A DNA stretch of 64,000 bases from Granulicella sp. dw_53 (GCF_018449545.1 NZ_JAAVUR010000009.1:62001-126000), one strand, 5' to 3'. Positions 54,840 to 64,000 are shown, counted from the first letter of the stretch. Notes: generated by a model not told the origin, from the sequence alone. Numbers and translations are program-made.

Positions 54840-56867
54840 ATGACGCACGACCCAAATCCACGACGACCGTCTCGAAACTCTCGCCTCGCCGTATTTGCGC
54901 GTGCCGTCTCCCTTCCGGCCTTCGCCTTGGCCCTCTCCTGCGGTTCGGTCGGCGGCTTCGCCCAGGCCCCTACCCCTCCAGCTCCCCCGGCTCCGGTTCC
55001 CGAATCCCCGGCTCCCGCAGCTCCACCGGCTGCGGAATCGCCAAAGCCCGACACGGCAGCTCCCGTCCCCGGAACCACGGTCCCTCTTCCCGACACCAAC
55101 AAACGAAAGTCTCAAGCCGCGGCCGATGCCTTTCTCAACGGAGCCCGTTTCCTCGATCGCAGGAACCTCGCCGGCGCCGAAGCTCAGTTCGCCAAAGCGG
55201 TAAGCCTCAATCCTCACAACGCCGAGTACGCCCAGGCCCTGGCCCTCACCCGCGAGCACCACCTCACGGATCTCGTCCAGCAAGCCAGCAAGGCGCGCCT
55301 CCTCGGCCACAACGATACCGCCGAGACCCTTCTCGCCCAGGCCCGCGCGATCGATCCTCAGAACCCCATCATCACCCAGCATGCCGACGCCGGACCCTTG
55401 CCCCCCGGCTTCATCCCCACTCTCGACCCGGCCCACGTAGGAATCGCCTACACCGGACCCATCACCTTACTGCCGAGTGAAGCGACCCAAAGCTTTCATC
55501 TTCGTGCCAACGTCCAGGACGTCATCTCGAGCGTCGCGGGCAAGTTCGGCATCCGCACCGTCTTCGATACCTCCGTCACCCCCCAGAGTCTCCGCTTCGA
55601 TCTCGACAACACCCGCTACAACGTGGCGATGCCCATCCTGCTTGATATGTCGCGCCTCTTTGCGGTTCCGTTGGACGCCCATAGCGTCTTCATCGCGAAG
55701 GACACCCTCGAAAACCGTCAGCGCCTCGAACGTCTGCTCGAAGAGACGATCTACATCCCTGCCCTTACCCAGGAGCAGATGACGGAGCTCAGCAACGTCG
55801 TCCGCAATATCTTCGATCTCAAACAGGTCACCATACAGACCGGCCTCGGCTCCATGGTGGTTCGCGCGCCCGAGTCGATCATGTCTGCGCTGAATTACAC
55901 GCTCGCCGACCTCATCGACGGCGGCAGCGAGGTGCTGCTCGACCTCAAGCTCTACACCGTGGACAAGACCCGCACCCGGAACATAGGCGCTCAACTCCCC
56001 CAGCAGATCGGGCTCTATAACGTCCAGGGCGCCGCGCACGATCTGGTCACCGCGAACCAAAGTACCGTCGACCAGGCCATCGCCCAGGGGCTGATCCCCG
56101 CCGGCTCCTCCGACATCACCATCGCCCTGGCCCTCATCGCCTCGGGTGTGGTCCAGAGTGCGCTGCTCTCCAACACCCTCGGCTTCGTGGGAGGTGGCCT
56201 CACCGCCACCGGCATTACCACCAACGCTAATCCCACCTTCACACTCTCTCTCAACTCCAGCGACACCCGCGTCCTCGACGACGTACAGCTTCGCATGGGC
56301 GACCGCCAATCCTCTACCTTCCGAGCCGGCAGCCGCTATCCCATAACCACCTCCACCTACACGGTGGCCGGTTCCACCCTCGGCTCCTCCGCCCTGGCTG
56401 GCGTCTCCATCGGCGGAGTCAGCGCCGCCAGCCTGCTCGCGAACAACTCGCTCACCGTCCCGCAGATCTCCTTCGAGGACCTCGGTGTCACCTTGAAGGC
56501 CACCTCCACCGTCCAGAAGACCAACAACGTCACCGTCCACATCGACTTCAAGATCGAAGCTCTCTCCGGCAGCAGCATCAACAACATCCCCACTCTGAAC
56601 AGTCGCCAATTCACCTCGGATATCACCATCGCCGATGGCCAGACCGCCCTCATGGTCAGTGCGGTTAGCAAACAGGAGTCCGGGGCCATCAACGGTCTCC
56701 CCGCTCTCTCCGAGCTCCCTGGCTTCCAGACCGCCACCGCCGATAAGACCACGGTAAGTGACACCAGCGACCTCATCCTTTTAATTACGCCGCATATCGT
56801 GCGTCGCCGCTCCAACGTCATCTCCGGACCTCGCATCGCGGTCAATCTTCCTGCCACGCCCGAGTAA
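54840..56867 (+). CDS. Secretin (type II/III secretion or pilus outer-membrane pore)
   Basis: The protein has 675 residues; the ATG at 54840 gives a signal peptide ending near GGFAQ (an upstream frame is out of the real start). A Pro/Ala-rich linker and one TPR-like pair (AEAQFAKAVSLNPHNAEYAQ) precede a short N0/STN-like domain (about 215-285, FHLRANVQDVISSVAGKFG). The last 300 residues form the secretin beta-domain, with VPQISFEDLGVTLKATSTV and the closing ITIADGQTALM and LILLITPHIVRRR. No other secretion genes are adjacent, so its system lies elsewhere or it acts alone. Confidence 0.85.
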   Translation: MTHDPNPRRPSRNSRLAVFARAVSLPAFALALSCGSVGGFAQAPTPPAPPAPVPESPAPAAPPAAESPKPDTAAPVPGTTVPLPDTNKRKSQAAADAFLNGARFLDRRNLAGAEAQFAKAVSLNPHNAEYAQALALTREHHLTDLVQQASKARLLGHNDTAETLLAQARAIDPQNPIITQHADAGPLPPGFIPTLDPAHVGIAYTGPITLLPSEATQSFHLRANVQDVISSVAGKFGIRTVFDTSVTPQSLRFDLDNTRYNVAMPILLDMSRLFAVPLDAHSVFIAKDTLENRQRLERLLEETIYIPALTQEQMTELSNVVRNIFDLKQVTIQTGLGSMVVRAPESIMSALNYTLADLIDGGSEVLLDLKLYTVDKTRTRNIGAQLPQQIGLYNVQGAAHDLVTANQSTVDQAIAQGLIPAGSSDITIALALIASGVVQSALLSNTLGFVGGGLTATGITTNANPTFTLSLNSSDTRVLDDVQLRMGDRQSSTFRAGSRYPITTSTYTVAGSTLGSSALAGVSIGGVSAASLLANNSLTVPQISFEDLGVTLKATSTVQKTNNVTVHIDFKIEALSGSSINNIPTLNSRQFTSDITIADGQTALMVSAVSKQESGAINGLPALSELPGFQTATADKTTVSDTSDLILLITPHIVRRRSNVISGPRIAVNLPATPE

Positions 56868-57074
56868 TCCTGCGCTGTAACCCCAAGCAGCTTCATGACT
56901 TACTGCACACCCCCATAAAAGAACAGAAGAGAGAAACAGTTAGCCACCCATCCGCTCAGGCGACGCTGGCGTTTCTCTAGACCATAGGAGATTTGCAGTT
57001 GTGGCTTATCGGGATTGGAGCCCGTCTTGGCAACCGGGGCATCTTCACCGGTCTTTAAGTTGTTGAGGAGATTT

Positions 57075-57149
57075 GGAGGCGCGGGTCGGGATCGAACCGA
57101 CGCATAAAGGTTTTGCAGACCTCTCCCTTACCACTTGGGTACCGCGCCT
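57075..57149 (-). tRNA. tRNA-Cys (GCA)
   Basis: Read on the minus strand it folds into a full cloverleaf: acceptor GGCGCGG with CCGCGCC, anticodon loop CTGCAAA (GCA), T-stem GTCGG/CCGAC with TTCGATC loop, and encoded CCA. About 75 bases including CCA. Confidence 0.95.
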
Positions 57150-57234
57150 CGGGTTGGACCGATGGTTATCGGCCCTGGTGATTGTAGACGAAGTGCGGGT
57201 TCGACCTTGTGTCTACTGCATCGGTTGCATCTTT

Positions 57235-57309
57235 TGGAGCGGGAGACCGGGGTCGAACCGGCGACATCTTCCTTGGCAAGGAAGCACTCTACCACTGAGC
57301 TACTCCCGC
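57235..57309 (-). tRNA. tRNA-Gly (GCC)
   Basis: Read on the minus strand it begins GCGGGAGTAGCTCAG, has anticodon loop TTGCCAA (GCC), a T-arm with GGTTCGACCCC and an encoded CCA. About 75 bases. It precedes tRNA-Cys by 85 bases on the same strand, so the two may be processed from one transcript. Confidence 0.95.
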
Positions 57310-57511
57310 TCACATAGGTACGAGTATAGCGGGCTCAGGAGCGGATGGTCAACGCGTAGAGGGATCTATGCCTCGAGTAGTTGGCAGGATTCCCTAATTC
57401 GGTGCGAGAGTGTGGGTTACTGGAGATTCCAAGGTTGCCGCAAGAGGGAAATCGTGCATCTGATTTTCGAGGAAGAGTTTCCATCGACGCGCGAAGGAAA
57501 CGGGCCAAGGA

Positions 57512-58270
57512 ATGATGATAAATCGACCTACCACACCCGAACAGGAGCTCCAGGAAGACGCGTTGCGTCGCCTGGAAAAGCTGGCTGCCGTGGGGCAGGA
57601 GGCATCTACGATTGCGCACGAGATCAACAATCCCTTGGAGTCCTTGACCAATCTTTTGTATCTCATGCGGCTGTCTGACTCGCTGGAAGAGGTAAAGGAG
57701 TACGTCGGGATTGCACAAAAGGAACTTTCGCGGGTTACAGAGATTACAGTGCAGACCCTGAGGTTCCACCGGCAGACCAGCAAACCGATTGAGGTGGATG
57801 TGCATGACCTGGCGCAGAGTGTGATGGCGCTGTACTCCGGCCGCATGCTGCTGCGCAAGATCGATACGGAGTGGAGAGTTCGAGAGACGCCACGGGTGAT
57901 CTGCCTGGAGGGCGAGATCCGGCAGGTTTTGAACAACTTAATACGAAATGCGCTCGATGCGATGCCCTCCCGCGGCCGGCTGTTGATTCGTTTGAACGCT
58001 GTCTGCCATCCGAAGGAGCAGCGGGCGGGGATACGGATCACCGTGGCCGATACAGGCGAAGGTATTCATCCGGATATGGCTGGACGGCTGTTCGAGCTGT
58101 TTCAGACGACGAAGGAGAAGTCCGGCACCGGCCTCGGGCTATGGGTCAGCCGCGGGATCATCGAGAAGCATGGTGGCCTGATCCGGGCCAGGTCCCGTCG
58201 CGGCGAGAAGAGCGGGACGGTCTTCGCTATCTGGCTGCCGCTGGATGGTGGATCCGCACTGGCAGCCTGA
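57512..58270 (+). CDS. Soluble sensor histidine kinase without sensory domain
   Basis: The protein has 252 residues. The dimer/phosphoacceptor helix holds His36 in TIAHEINNPLESL; the ATPase domain has the N-box RQVLNNLIRNALDAM, G1 VADTGEGI, F-box LFELFQTT and G2 GTGLGLW. It has no membrane span and no PAS or GAF domain, so the input must come from a partner. No response regulator gene is adjacent. AAGGA overlaps the ATG region; the start is reasonable. It is convergent with the DoxX gene. Confidence 0.88.
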   Translation: MMINRPTTPEQELQEDALRRLEKLAAVGQEASTIAHEINNPLESLTNLLYLMRLSDSLEEVKEYVGIAQKELSRVTEITVQTLRFHRQTSKPIEVDVHDLAQSVMALYSGRMLLRKIDTEWRVRETPRVICLEGEIRQVLNNLIRNALDAMPSRGRLLIRLNAVCHPKEQRAGIRITVADTGEGIHPDMAGRLFELFQTTKEKSGTGLGLWVSRGIIEKHGGLIRARSRRGEKSGTVFAIWLPLDGGSALAA

Positions 58271-58349
58271 CATACGAAGGATCGCTATTCTCAAGCACAT
58301 ACGTTGCAATATTCGGCGCCTCGCCGCTCGAGAATGAGGCCGAAGCAAT

Positions 58350-58847
58350 TCATCCTTCGTGGACGCGCTGGGCGAACGGATCAGCGGTTCGCCGGGACAG
58401 CAACTCATCGACGCTGAATGGAAGGCTTTCGCAATTCGCAAGAACGAACGCCCCTCCCACTCCCGTCAGGACTGCGAAGTTCAAGGGCGCCTTGATTCCC
58501 AACGCGATCGTCATCGCCGTCCCAAACGTCAGTAGAAGAAGACCACCTAACAGTGCGGCAGCACGCGTGTGCCAGCCGACGAGGAGAAGAACACCAAAGA
58601 GAATTTCAGCGATAGTAGCGACGATCCCCAGGGGTGCGGTCATTCCGGCCGGCAAATACCAAATGAGGGTATGCGTGTAGTCCAAAAATCGTGAGAAATT
58701 TCCCCACTCGACATTCGGTTGCCCAAACGCTCCCCATAAACCGAACCGATCGGCTACGGCCGACAAGAAACCAACCCCGAGCCCGATTCTCAACAATAGG
58801 GTCGCATAGCTTGCGAACTTAGAATCCCGCAATGTAATCGTGCTCAT
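58350..58847 (-). CDS. DoxX family membrane protein
   Basis: The protein has 165 residues from the ATG at 58847, which has GAGAGG at good distance; a longer frame to 58892 is less likely. Four membrane spans with LLLRIGLGVGFLSAVADRFG and ATIAEILFGVLLLVGWHTR match DoxX/DoxD-like proteins, often linked to oxidative stress or sulfur-compound metabolism. It follows the cupin gene on the same strand, 53 bases away, likely one operon. Confidence 0.85.
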   Translation of the reverse strand: MSTITLRDSKFASYATLLLRIGLGVGFLSAVADRFGLWGAFGQPNVEWGNFSRFLDYTHTLIWYLPAGMTAPLGIVATIAEILFGVLLLVGWHTRAAALLGGLLLLTFGTAMTIALGIKAPLNFAVLTGVGGAFVLANCESLPFSVDELLSRRTADPFAQRVHEG

Positions 58848-58900
58848 CTTATTTCCTCTCAATTCAGTTTGTGCGAACAGAATCGTTCGCAACGGTTGGC

Positions 58901-59359
58901 TTACTTTGCTGGTATCACCAGCGGAGCGTCTTTCTTATGGACCAGAAACACAAGGAACTTTGCTGGCTTTGTATTACTCGCATTCCGGCTAACGACGTGA
59001 ATATCGTTGGGATCTTCGTAGAAGGTCTGGCCCGGCCCCAGAGTGAGCTCTTTTTGCCCTCTCACCTGCATGACGACGGAGCCCTCCAGCACGTAAACCG
59101 ATACTTGCGCATTGTGCCGATGGACAGGGCTCGAAAAGCCCGGCGGAAAGTCTACGGTGTACATCAGAGATTGCTCGCCGGGAACCCCTGCCAGATCTTT
59201 CGTTATCAGAGTGGTAATGGTCTCGTGCGCCGCCGGCGGCGTGACAGCCCTCTGCGCCAGCATCGTGTTGGGTGTGAGCAGGGTGCTGACGATGAAAAAC
59301 GCCAGCACCAGTATGGGTTTTGAGCTTGCCTTAGGTTGTGCTTTGATCCTTGGTTGCAT
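58901..59359 (-). CDS. Secreted cupin-domain protein
   Basis: The protein has 152 residues with a signal peptide (to about MLAQ) and a GAGGAGAG ribosome site. The cupin barrel shows the metal motif PVHRHNAQVSVYVLEG (two His and a further Glu region) and the second motif GPGQTFYEDPNDIHVV. Likely a periplasmic small-molecule binding or metal-dependent enzyme of unknown substrate. Upstream of the DoxX gene. Confidence 0.85.
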   Translation of the reverse strand: MQPRIKAQPKASSKPILVLAFFIVSTLLTPNTMLAQRAVTPPAAHETITTLITKDLAGVPGEQSLMYTVDFPPGFSSPVHRHNAQVSVYVLEGSVVMQVRGQKELTLGPGQTFYEDPNDIHVVSRNASNTKPAKFLVFLVHKKDAPLVIPAK

Positions 59360-59522
59360 GTCTCTCTCCTCGCAACCACAACACTAGGCTTTATGCGGAT
59401 TGGAGAGAAGGTCCACAATGCGACGAAGAACTGGTCCACTTTCACCTAGCAAGGGAATTGCAGCCGCCCCTCTTAGGGATATCGGCCACACCTAACCTCG
59501 TGGGCCAAGCAAAACAGCAACA

Positions 59523-60842
59523 TCAATCCGTAACGCGCCACGCAAGAACGCTGCTCTTCCCCGAGCTGCCATTCATGTTGCTGCTTCCCAGAACCAGTTG
59601 AAAATGTGGGATGCTTCCGTCCGCACGCCGGATACGATTCAGAAGAGGCAATAGGGAGGAGTCATCCGCAACAAAGTCCCACGCGCACTCGGTGCCTGCC
59701 ATCGAAGTGCCTTCCAGAATGAGAACATTCCCCTTCCCACCCAGGTTGGGGAGAAACGCCACAACGCCATAGACACGATGTTGAGCATCGTCATAGTTCG
59801 AATCCCATCTCGACGGCTCGCCTCCCACCGGCTTCCGGTTGAGCACGGTATAGCGGCGAATCATCGGATCCGAGAAGACAAAGTTCATGTTGGGTTCGAA
59901 TAACTCGACCCAAGGATTCGCCGCGGACGCTCCGATGAGCACGACGTTCCCGTCCTTCATATCATTTGGCCGCACATCCCGCGCGTACCGCAGCTCAAAT
60001 GTGCTCTTCCTGGCATCCGCGATACGAGCGAACGCCGTGGCAATGTCCAGGTCTACGATCGAGGTGTACCGCCGGCTCGCCAGATCGACGACGCTCCTTT
60101 GCTCTACCGTCTGTGTGGCTGGCGCCTCGACACGATAGCTTCCGTTCAGGTATTCCGCGACACCGGTCTTCTTCTGTGTAAGCCCTTGCCACATCACGAG
60201 ACCGCTGTCTCCAGGAACGATCATGGTTCGTTGCTCGGGCCGAAACAGGACGCTCCAGAGCGGATGATCCGGAACCTGCGCGGACGCCTCGCGGCTCATA
60301 GGAGACCGCACCTTGAAGAGCAGAATCAGGACCGCAATCGAAAGAACCACCACAAGCACCCAAGCCAGACTGATGCGGACGCCAGTTTTCTTGGTGTCGA
60401 GAAAACCGCGCTCAACAAAACTCTCCTGCACCGGCTCAGAAATCGGCAAAGCGGAAGCAGCAGCCTCTATCGGCAACCGCCGCTCAAATAAAGGAACATA
60501 CGTACCCCTGGGAAGTACGATGCGGACCGGCTCGTTCGCGCCCTCTCCATTGAAGTAAAGGTCGAGCCGCTGGCGTAGGCGGCTGGCCTGCGTTCGCACG
60601 ATCCCGTCGACCGACGAGTCAAAATCCGCCGCCCGTCCAAAGAGCATGCTGCCGATCTTTTGCTCATTGATCTCACTCGCCCTGCCAGTCAGGGCAAGCT
60701 CACAGACCAAAGAAAGAAAGGTGGAGAGACGTTCGCTCTTCGCAAATACCGAAGACCCCACGACTCGAGACACCAAGGCTCGCCGGCTATCGGTTGTCAC
60801 ATCGCCAGGGTTAGCGAGCTCCTCAGTTTTGGTAGAGACCAT
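59523..60842 (-). CDS. Single-pass membrane regulator, second copy (winged-helix-like N-terminus)
   Basis: The protein has 439 residues from the ATG at 60842, with GAGG six bases upstream. It repeats the layout of the protein at 11942: an N-terminal domain (about 20-120) with IVRTQASRLRQRLDLYF and VLPRGTYVPLFERR, one membrane span (about 157-177) and a periplasmic part. The periplasmic parts also match: VVLIGASAANP here and LIFIGASSQN there; VVAFLPNLGGKGNVLILEG here and ILAFLPGLEPGTHILIFSG there. It is divergent from an Oar-like receptor, as is the first copy. Role inferred: receptor-linked transcription control. Confidence 0.65.
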   Translation of the reverse strand: MVSTKTEELANPGDVTTDSRRALVSRVVGSSVFAKSERLSTFLSLVCELALTGRASEINEQKIGSMLFGRAADFDSSVDGIVRTQASRLRQRLDLYFNGEGANEPVRIVLPRGTYVPLFERRLPIEAAASALPISEPVQESFVERGFLDTKKTGVRISLAWVLVVVLSIAVLILLFKVRSPMSREASAQVPDHPLWSVLFRPEQRTMIVPGDSGLVMWQGLTQKKTGVAEYLNGSYRVEAPATQTVEQRSVVDLASRRYTSIVDLDIATAFARIADARKSTFELRYARDVRPNDMKDGNVVLIGASAANPWVELFEPNMNFVFSDPMIRRYTVLNRKPVGGEPSRWDSNYDDAQHRVYGVVAFLPNLGGKGNVLILEGTSMAGTECAWDFVADDSSLLPLLNRIRRADGSIPHFQLVLGSSNMNGSSGKSSVLAWRVTD

Positions 60843-60895
60843 GTCACGCCTCAATCATGAAATGTCAGTAAACCATGCGCCTGTGAACGCGGCGT

Positions 60896-60908
60896 AAACG
60901 AATTGAAA
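60896..60908 (-). promoter_or_regulatory. Candidate shared operator upstream of second regulator
   Basis: On the minus strand TTTCAATTCGTTT lies 53 bases before the regulator start. It resembles TTTCACCTTCGTTT before the first regulator (11896-11909), differing by one base of spacing. Weak but in the expected place. Confidence 0.3.
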
Positions 60909-61097
60909 CACTCTATTCACTGTATCGGTTACATCGAATCTCCACTAAGACACGAGTAGCGAAAGAGTTAGGCATGTGACGGTGGCAGATGCCGTGAATT
61001 GTGTTGGCGGCCTCTCGACCCAATGTTAGTTCTGCAGAAGGAACAATCCCAGGCCGTGCATTAAAACCCATCTGCCGCACTTATAGGAGCTGAAGCC

Positions 61098-64000
61098 ATG
61101 ACACAAGCATCTGCAACACGCGAGGGAACCGAAGGAGAGACTCATCTCCCTTCGTCGACCCGCCCTCGAAATCAATTCCGCATCAGCATAGTGAGCCTCG
61201 TTCTCCTCTTCCTCTTATCCGCCACTGCCCGAGGCCAGTTCGACTCCGCAAGCGTGCTCGGAGCCATCCAGGATCCCAGCGGCGCATCGGTTCCATCCGC
61301 ATCCGTCACATTGATCCATGCCGGACGCGGCACCACCATCGCCCGCCAGACGGATGCAAGTGGAAACTACGAGTTCACTAACATACAGCCGGGCGAATAC
61401 AGCCTAAGCGTGACGGCCCCCGGATTCGCCAAGTCCGTAACCGATCCGTTCACGGTCAACGTGGGAGCGCGGCAGCGAGTCAGTGTCACGCTCAAGCTCG
61501 GAGCAGATAGCCAGACCGTAACCGTCTCCGGAGCAGCAAGCCAACTGGAGACCGACAGCAGCGACCGAGGCGAGACCGTGCAGGGCGCCGAAGCCGTCAC
61601 ACTGCCTCTGAACGGCCGGGCCTACGCCGACCTCTCCGTCCTGGTCCCCGGCGTCAGCAAGTCTTTGAATGGAACGGTCGTAGCCAATCCCCCACGCGAT
61701 GCCTCCTACAACGTCAACGGACTGACCTCGCAGTCCAACAACTTCGAACTCGATGGAATCGACAACAACGCCTACCAGGAGGCGAATCAAGGCTTCTCCA
61801 ACCAGGCCGTGATCCCATCCCCCGACGCCATTCAGGAGTTCAAGGTTCAGACCGACAACTACTCTGCCGAGTACGGCCGTGCAGGGGGAGCCATCATCAA
61901 TGCAACCACCCGAAGCGGGACCCAGAGCTTCCACGGCGGCGCGTACGACTATCTGCGCAATACCGCGCTGAACGCCTTCGGCCCCTTCGTCGGCACCGGC
62001 GTCAAGCCGACGCTGGTTCAGAACCAGTTCGGCGGAACCTTCGGCGGACCGGTCCTCAAACAGAAGCTCTTCTTCTTCGTCGACTACGAGGGACTTCGCT
62101 CAGTCGCGCACCAGTTGACCACGGCGATTCTCCCGACGCAGGCCGAGCTCGGTGGATTGTTTACCGTGGATGGAACAGCCACAGGGACGCCCGTTCCAAT
62201 CAAGAATCCATACACGGGAGTGATCTACACCAACGGACAGGTGCCGCTTACCGATCCCAATATCGATCCAGTCGCGCTCACCGTCTTCAAGCTTCTACCG
62301 ACACCCAACATCCCCGGTGCCGCACTGACCGCGAATAACTTTCAGTATCTTCCGGCCAGCACCGTCACGGACAACAAGGGAGATGCACGCGTCGACTTCA
62401 ACCTCACACCGACTCAGAACGGCTTCTTCCGCTACAGCCAGCGCGCGGGACAGACCTTCCAACCGCCACCGTTTCCTGGCGCAGCCGGAGGTAACAGCAG
62501 TGGAACCTTGTACGCACGCACCCGTCAACTGGCGGCAGGTTATAACTGGACGGTCTCGGCCAACTCCATCCTTGAGCTGCGCTTCGGAGAGACCTGGACC
62601 CAAAGCGGAAAGCAACCCGTCTTTCTCGGACAGCCAAACCTGTTGGCAGGCATTCCAAACGTGCCGCAGGATCCGAGCATCACAGGCGGCCTCAACACTC
62701 AGACGGTCACTGGCTTCACCCAGTTCGGAGCGCAATCCTCGGCTCTTCAATTTACCAACCCAACGCAAGCAAACCCCAAGATCAACTACACCTGGATCAA
62801 AGGCAGGCACAGCCTCAAGGTCGGGTATGAGTTTGGCTGGCTCTCGCAGGCCATCTCGGACTTTCATCCCAAGTTCGGCTCCGACACCTACTCCGGACAG
62901 TACAGCTCGGCCGGCCCTGCCACCACAGTCCAGGCGGCGAACCTGAGTGACTTCCTCTTCGGAGCACGCAACAACTACTCGCTGAACGCCGTCAACGAGG
63001 TGAACTATCTTCGTCATTGGCACATGGGCTACATCCAGGACGATTGGAAGTTACTCCGCAATCTCACCATCAACGCAGGTCTGCGCTACGAGTTCATGTC
63101 GCCGAACTATGAGCAGAACGACAAGATCCTCAACTTCGATCCGGTCAATCAGCAGCTTCTGCACGCAGGTACCGGAACCGATGTGAACAGCACCACTCCA
63201 GGTCACGTCTACAAGCTTCACTTCGTGGGTGGCTCTTCCCTTGCGGACCGCGCGCTCGTCAACCCCGACTACAAGGACTTCGGTCCTCGTCTCGGCTTCT
63301 CCTTCCAGGCGCTTCCCGGAACGGTGATTCGTGGAGGATACGGCATCGGCTATGCCTACCTCTTCCGCTTCGGTGGAGAGGGTCTTCTGGCCTACAACGG
63401 ACCGGATAACTACTCAGCAACGCTGCCCGTCAACCAAACGCCAGGCCAGGGAATCTGCACCTCGCTCACCCAGGACCCGACGACCTGCTTCCGCCGCACC
63501 CAGGACGGATACCAGACCAACTTCGCCGGACCGAGCAACTTCACGACCACCAGAGCTCAGACACGGTATCAACCCAGGGACTTCAAGAACGGCTACGTGC
63601 AGGCCTTCCACCTCTCCGTGCAACAGCAGTTGCCCCAGAAGACAACCCTCGAAGTCTCCTACGTCGGCAATCATGCGGTCCACATCGCCGCGCTTCTCGA
63701 TACCAATCAAGCGAGACTCTGTACCGCTGCGGAGATCTCGGGCGGCAGTTGCACAGCAACCGGAAGTGCATCGCTGCTCAACCGCAGACCGATACAGAAC
63801 TTCACCGATATCCTGACGGAGAGCAACGCAGGCTTTCTGACCTACAACTCACTGCAGACCAAGCTCGAGCGCCGATTCACCAACGGTCTCTTCCTCATCA
63901 ACTCCTTCACCTGGTCGCAAGGCATCAACAACTCCTCCGCTGACCTCGAAGCCAACAACGGTGACAGCGCCGTCGTGAACGTCGCCAACATCAACGGAGA
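61098..64000 (+). CDS. Oar-like TonB-dependent receptor (3' end outside window)
   Basis: An open frame of 967 codons from the ATG at 61098 (AGGAG nine bases upstream) to the window end. After a long polar N-terminus and signal segment (ending near ARGQ) come the carboxypeptidase-regulatory domain (SVLGAIQDPSGASVPSA), the plug with LPLNGRAYADLSVLVPGV, ELDGIDNNAYQE and SAEYGRAGGAIINATTRSG, and the barrel. It is longer at the N-terminus than the receptor at 8274. Transported substrate unknown. It is divergent from the regulator at 59523, with 255 bases between. Confidence 0.9.
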   Translation, partial: MTQASATREGTEGETHLPSSTRPRNQFRISIVSLVLLFLLSATARGQFDSASVLGAIQDPSGASVPSASVTLIHAGRGTTIARQTDASGNYEFTNIQPGEYSLSVTAPGFAKSVTDPFTVNVGARQRVSVTLKLGADSQTVTVSGAASQLETDSSDRGETVQGAEAVTLPLNGRAYADLSVLVPGVSKSLNGTVVANPPRDASYNVNGLTSQSNNFELDGIDNNAYQEANQGFSNQAVIPSPDAIQEFKVQTDNYSAEYGRAGGAIINATTRSGTQSFHGGAYDYLRNTALNAFGPFVGTGVKPTLVQNQFGGTFGGPVLKQKLFFFVDYEGLRSVAHQLTTAILPTQAELGGLFTVDGTATGTPVPIKNPYTGVIYTNGQVPLTDPNIDPVALTVFKLLPTPNIPGAALTANNFQYLPASTVTDNKGDARVDFNLTPTQNGFFRYSQRAGQTFQPPPFPGAAGGNSSGTLYARTRQLAAGYNWTVSANSILELRFGETWTQSGKQPVFLGQPNLLAGIPNVPQDPSITGGLNTQTVTGFTQFGAQSSALQFTNPTQANPKINYTWIKGRHSLKVGYEFGWLSQAISDFHPKFGSDTYSGQYSSAGPATTVQAANLSDFLFGARNNYSLNAVNEVNYLRHWHMGYIQDDWKLLRNLTINAGLRYEFMSPNYEQNDKILNFDPVNQQLLHAGTGTDVNSTTPGHVYKLHFVGGSSLADRALVNPDYKDFGPRLGFSFQALPGTVIRGGYGIGYAYLFRFGGEGLLAYNGPDNYSATLPVNQTPGQGICTSLTQDPTTCFRRTQDGYQTNFAGPSNFTTTRAQTRYQPRDFKNGYVQAFHLSVQQQLPQKTTLEVSYVGNHAVHIAALLDTNQARLCTAAEISGGSCTATGSASLLNRRPIQNFTDILTESNAGFLTYNSLQTKLERRFTNGLFLINSFTWSQGINNSSADLEANNGDSAVVNVANING

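Noticed and set aside
54477..56867. A longer N-terminus for the secretin
   Set aside because: The first 121 codons overlap the Fis-type gene in another frame and have no secretion signal; the ATG at 54840 gives a proper signal peptide.
57073..57678. A 201-codon plus-strand frame over the tRNA genes
   Set aside because: It runs through both tRNA genes antisense and has no domain.

Overview
The window looks like a chromosomal segment of an Acidobacteriota species of the Terriglobia type (Granulicella / Edaphobacter / Terriglobus-like). This is an inference. It rests on the GC-rich coding sequence, two large Oar-like TonB-dependent receptors with a carboxypeptidase-regulatory N-terminal domain, two membrane-anchored winged-helix-like regulators of a type common in that group, and a 'CHPERS'-coding intergenic repeat. 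I see no phage, transposase, CRISPR array or rRNA. Two tRNA genes are present.

Layout. 1-5.5 kb: an APC permease (cut by the window edge), a lysine-rich histone-like protein, a yeast-type cytosine deaminase, an unknown lipoprotein and gatB. 5.6-14.7 kb: a carbohydrate-uptake locus with a secreted glucosidase-like enzyme, an Oar/TonB-dependent receptor, a divergent membrane regulator and an FHS-type sugar permease. 14.7-18.5 kb: two lipoproteins (SH3-like; beta-propeller) and an M28 peptidase. 18.5-21.9 kb: a peroxide-defence unit perR-ahpC-ahpD (minus strand) with a palindromic operator, and nadA coupled to a DUF2203 gene. 22.3-26.3 kb: tatA/B-tatC, a glutaminyl-cyclase-like M28 enzyme, a DUF2199 gene and a prepilin peptidase.

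26.3-42.8 kb is an energy-conservation block. A tightly coupled respiratory complex I operon, nuoA-C-D-(x)-E-F-(y)-G-H-J-(z)-K-L-M-N, is followed by atpZ-atpI-atpB-atpE. The operon has no nuoB or nuoI, and carries three small unassigned genes (x, y, z), one of them a 45-residue single-span membrane protein. Only the membrane rotor/stator part (a, c) of ATP synthase is here; b, delta, alpha, gamma, beta and epsilon are not.

42.8-57 kb: lysS, an Rrf2 regulator, a YmdB-type phosphodiesterase, a TPR-like secreted protein, smc with an acidic insertion in its head, a small membrane protein, purC, cvpA, a Fis-type DNA-binding protein and an orphan secretin. 57-64 kb: tRNA-Cys and tRNA-Gly, a soluble histidine kinase, DoxX and cupin genes, and a second copy of the module 'membrane regulator divergent from Oar-like receptor', the receptor running off the window end.

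The best candidate for an under-described system is the repeated pair of a single-pass membrane regulator with its divergently transcribed outer-membrane receptor, seen at 8.3-13.2 kb and again at 59.5-64 kb.
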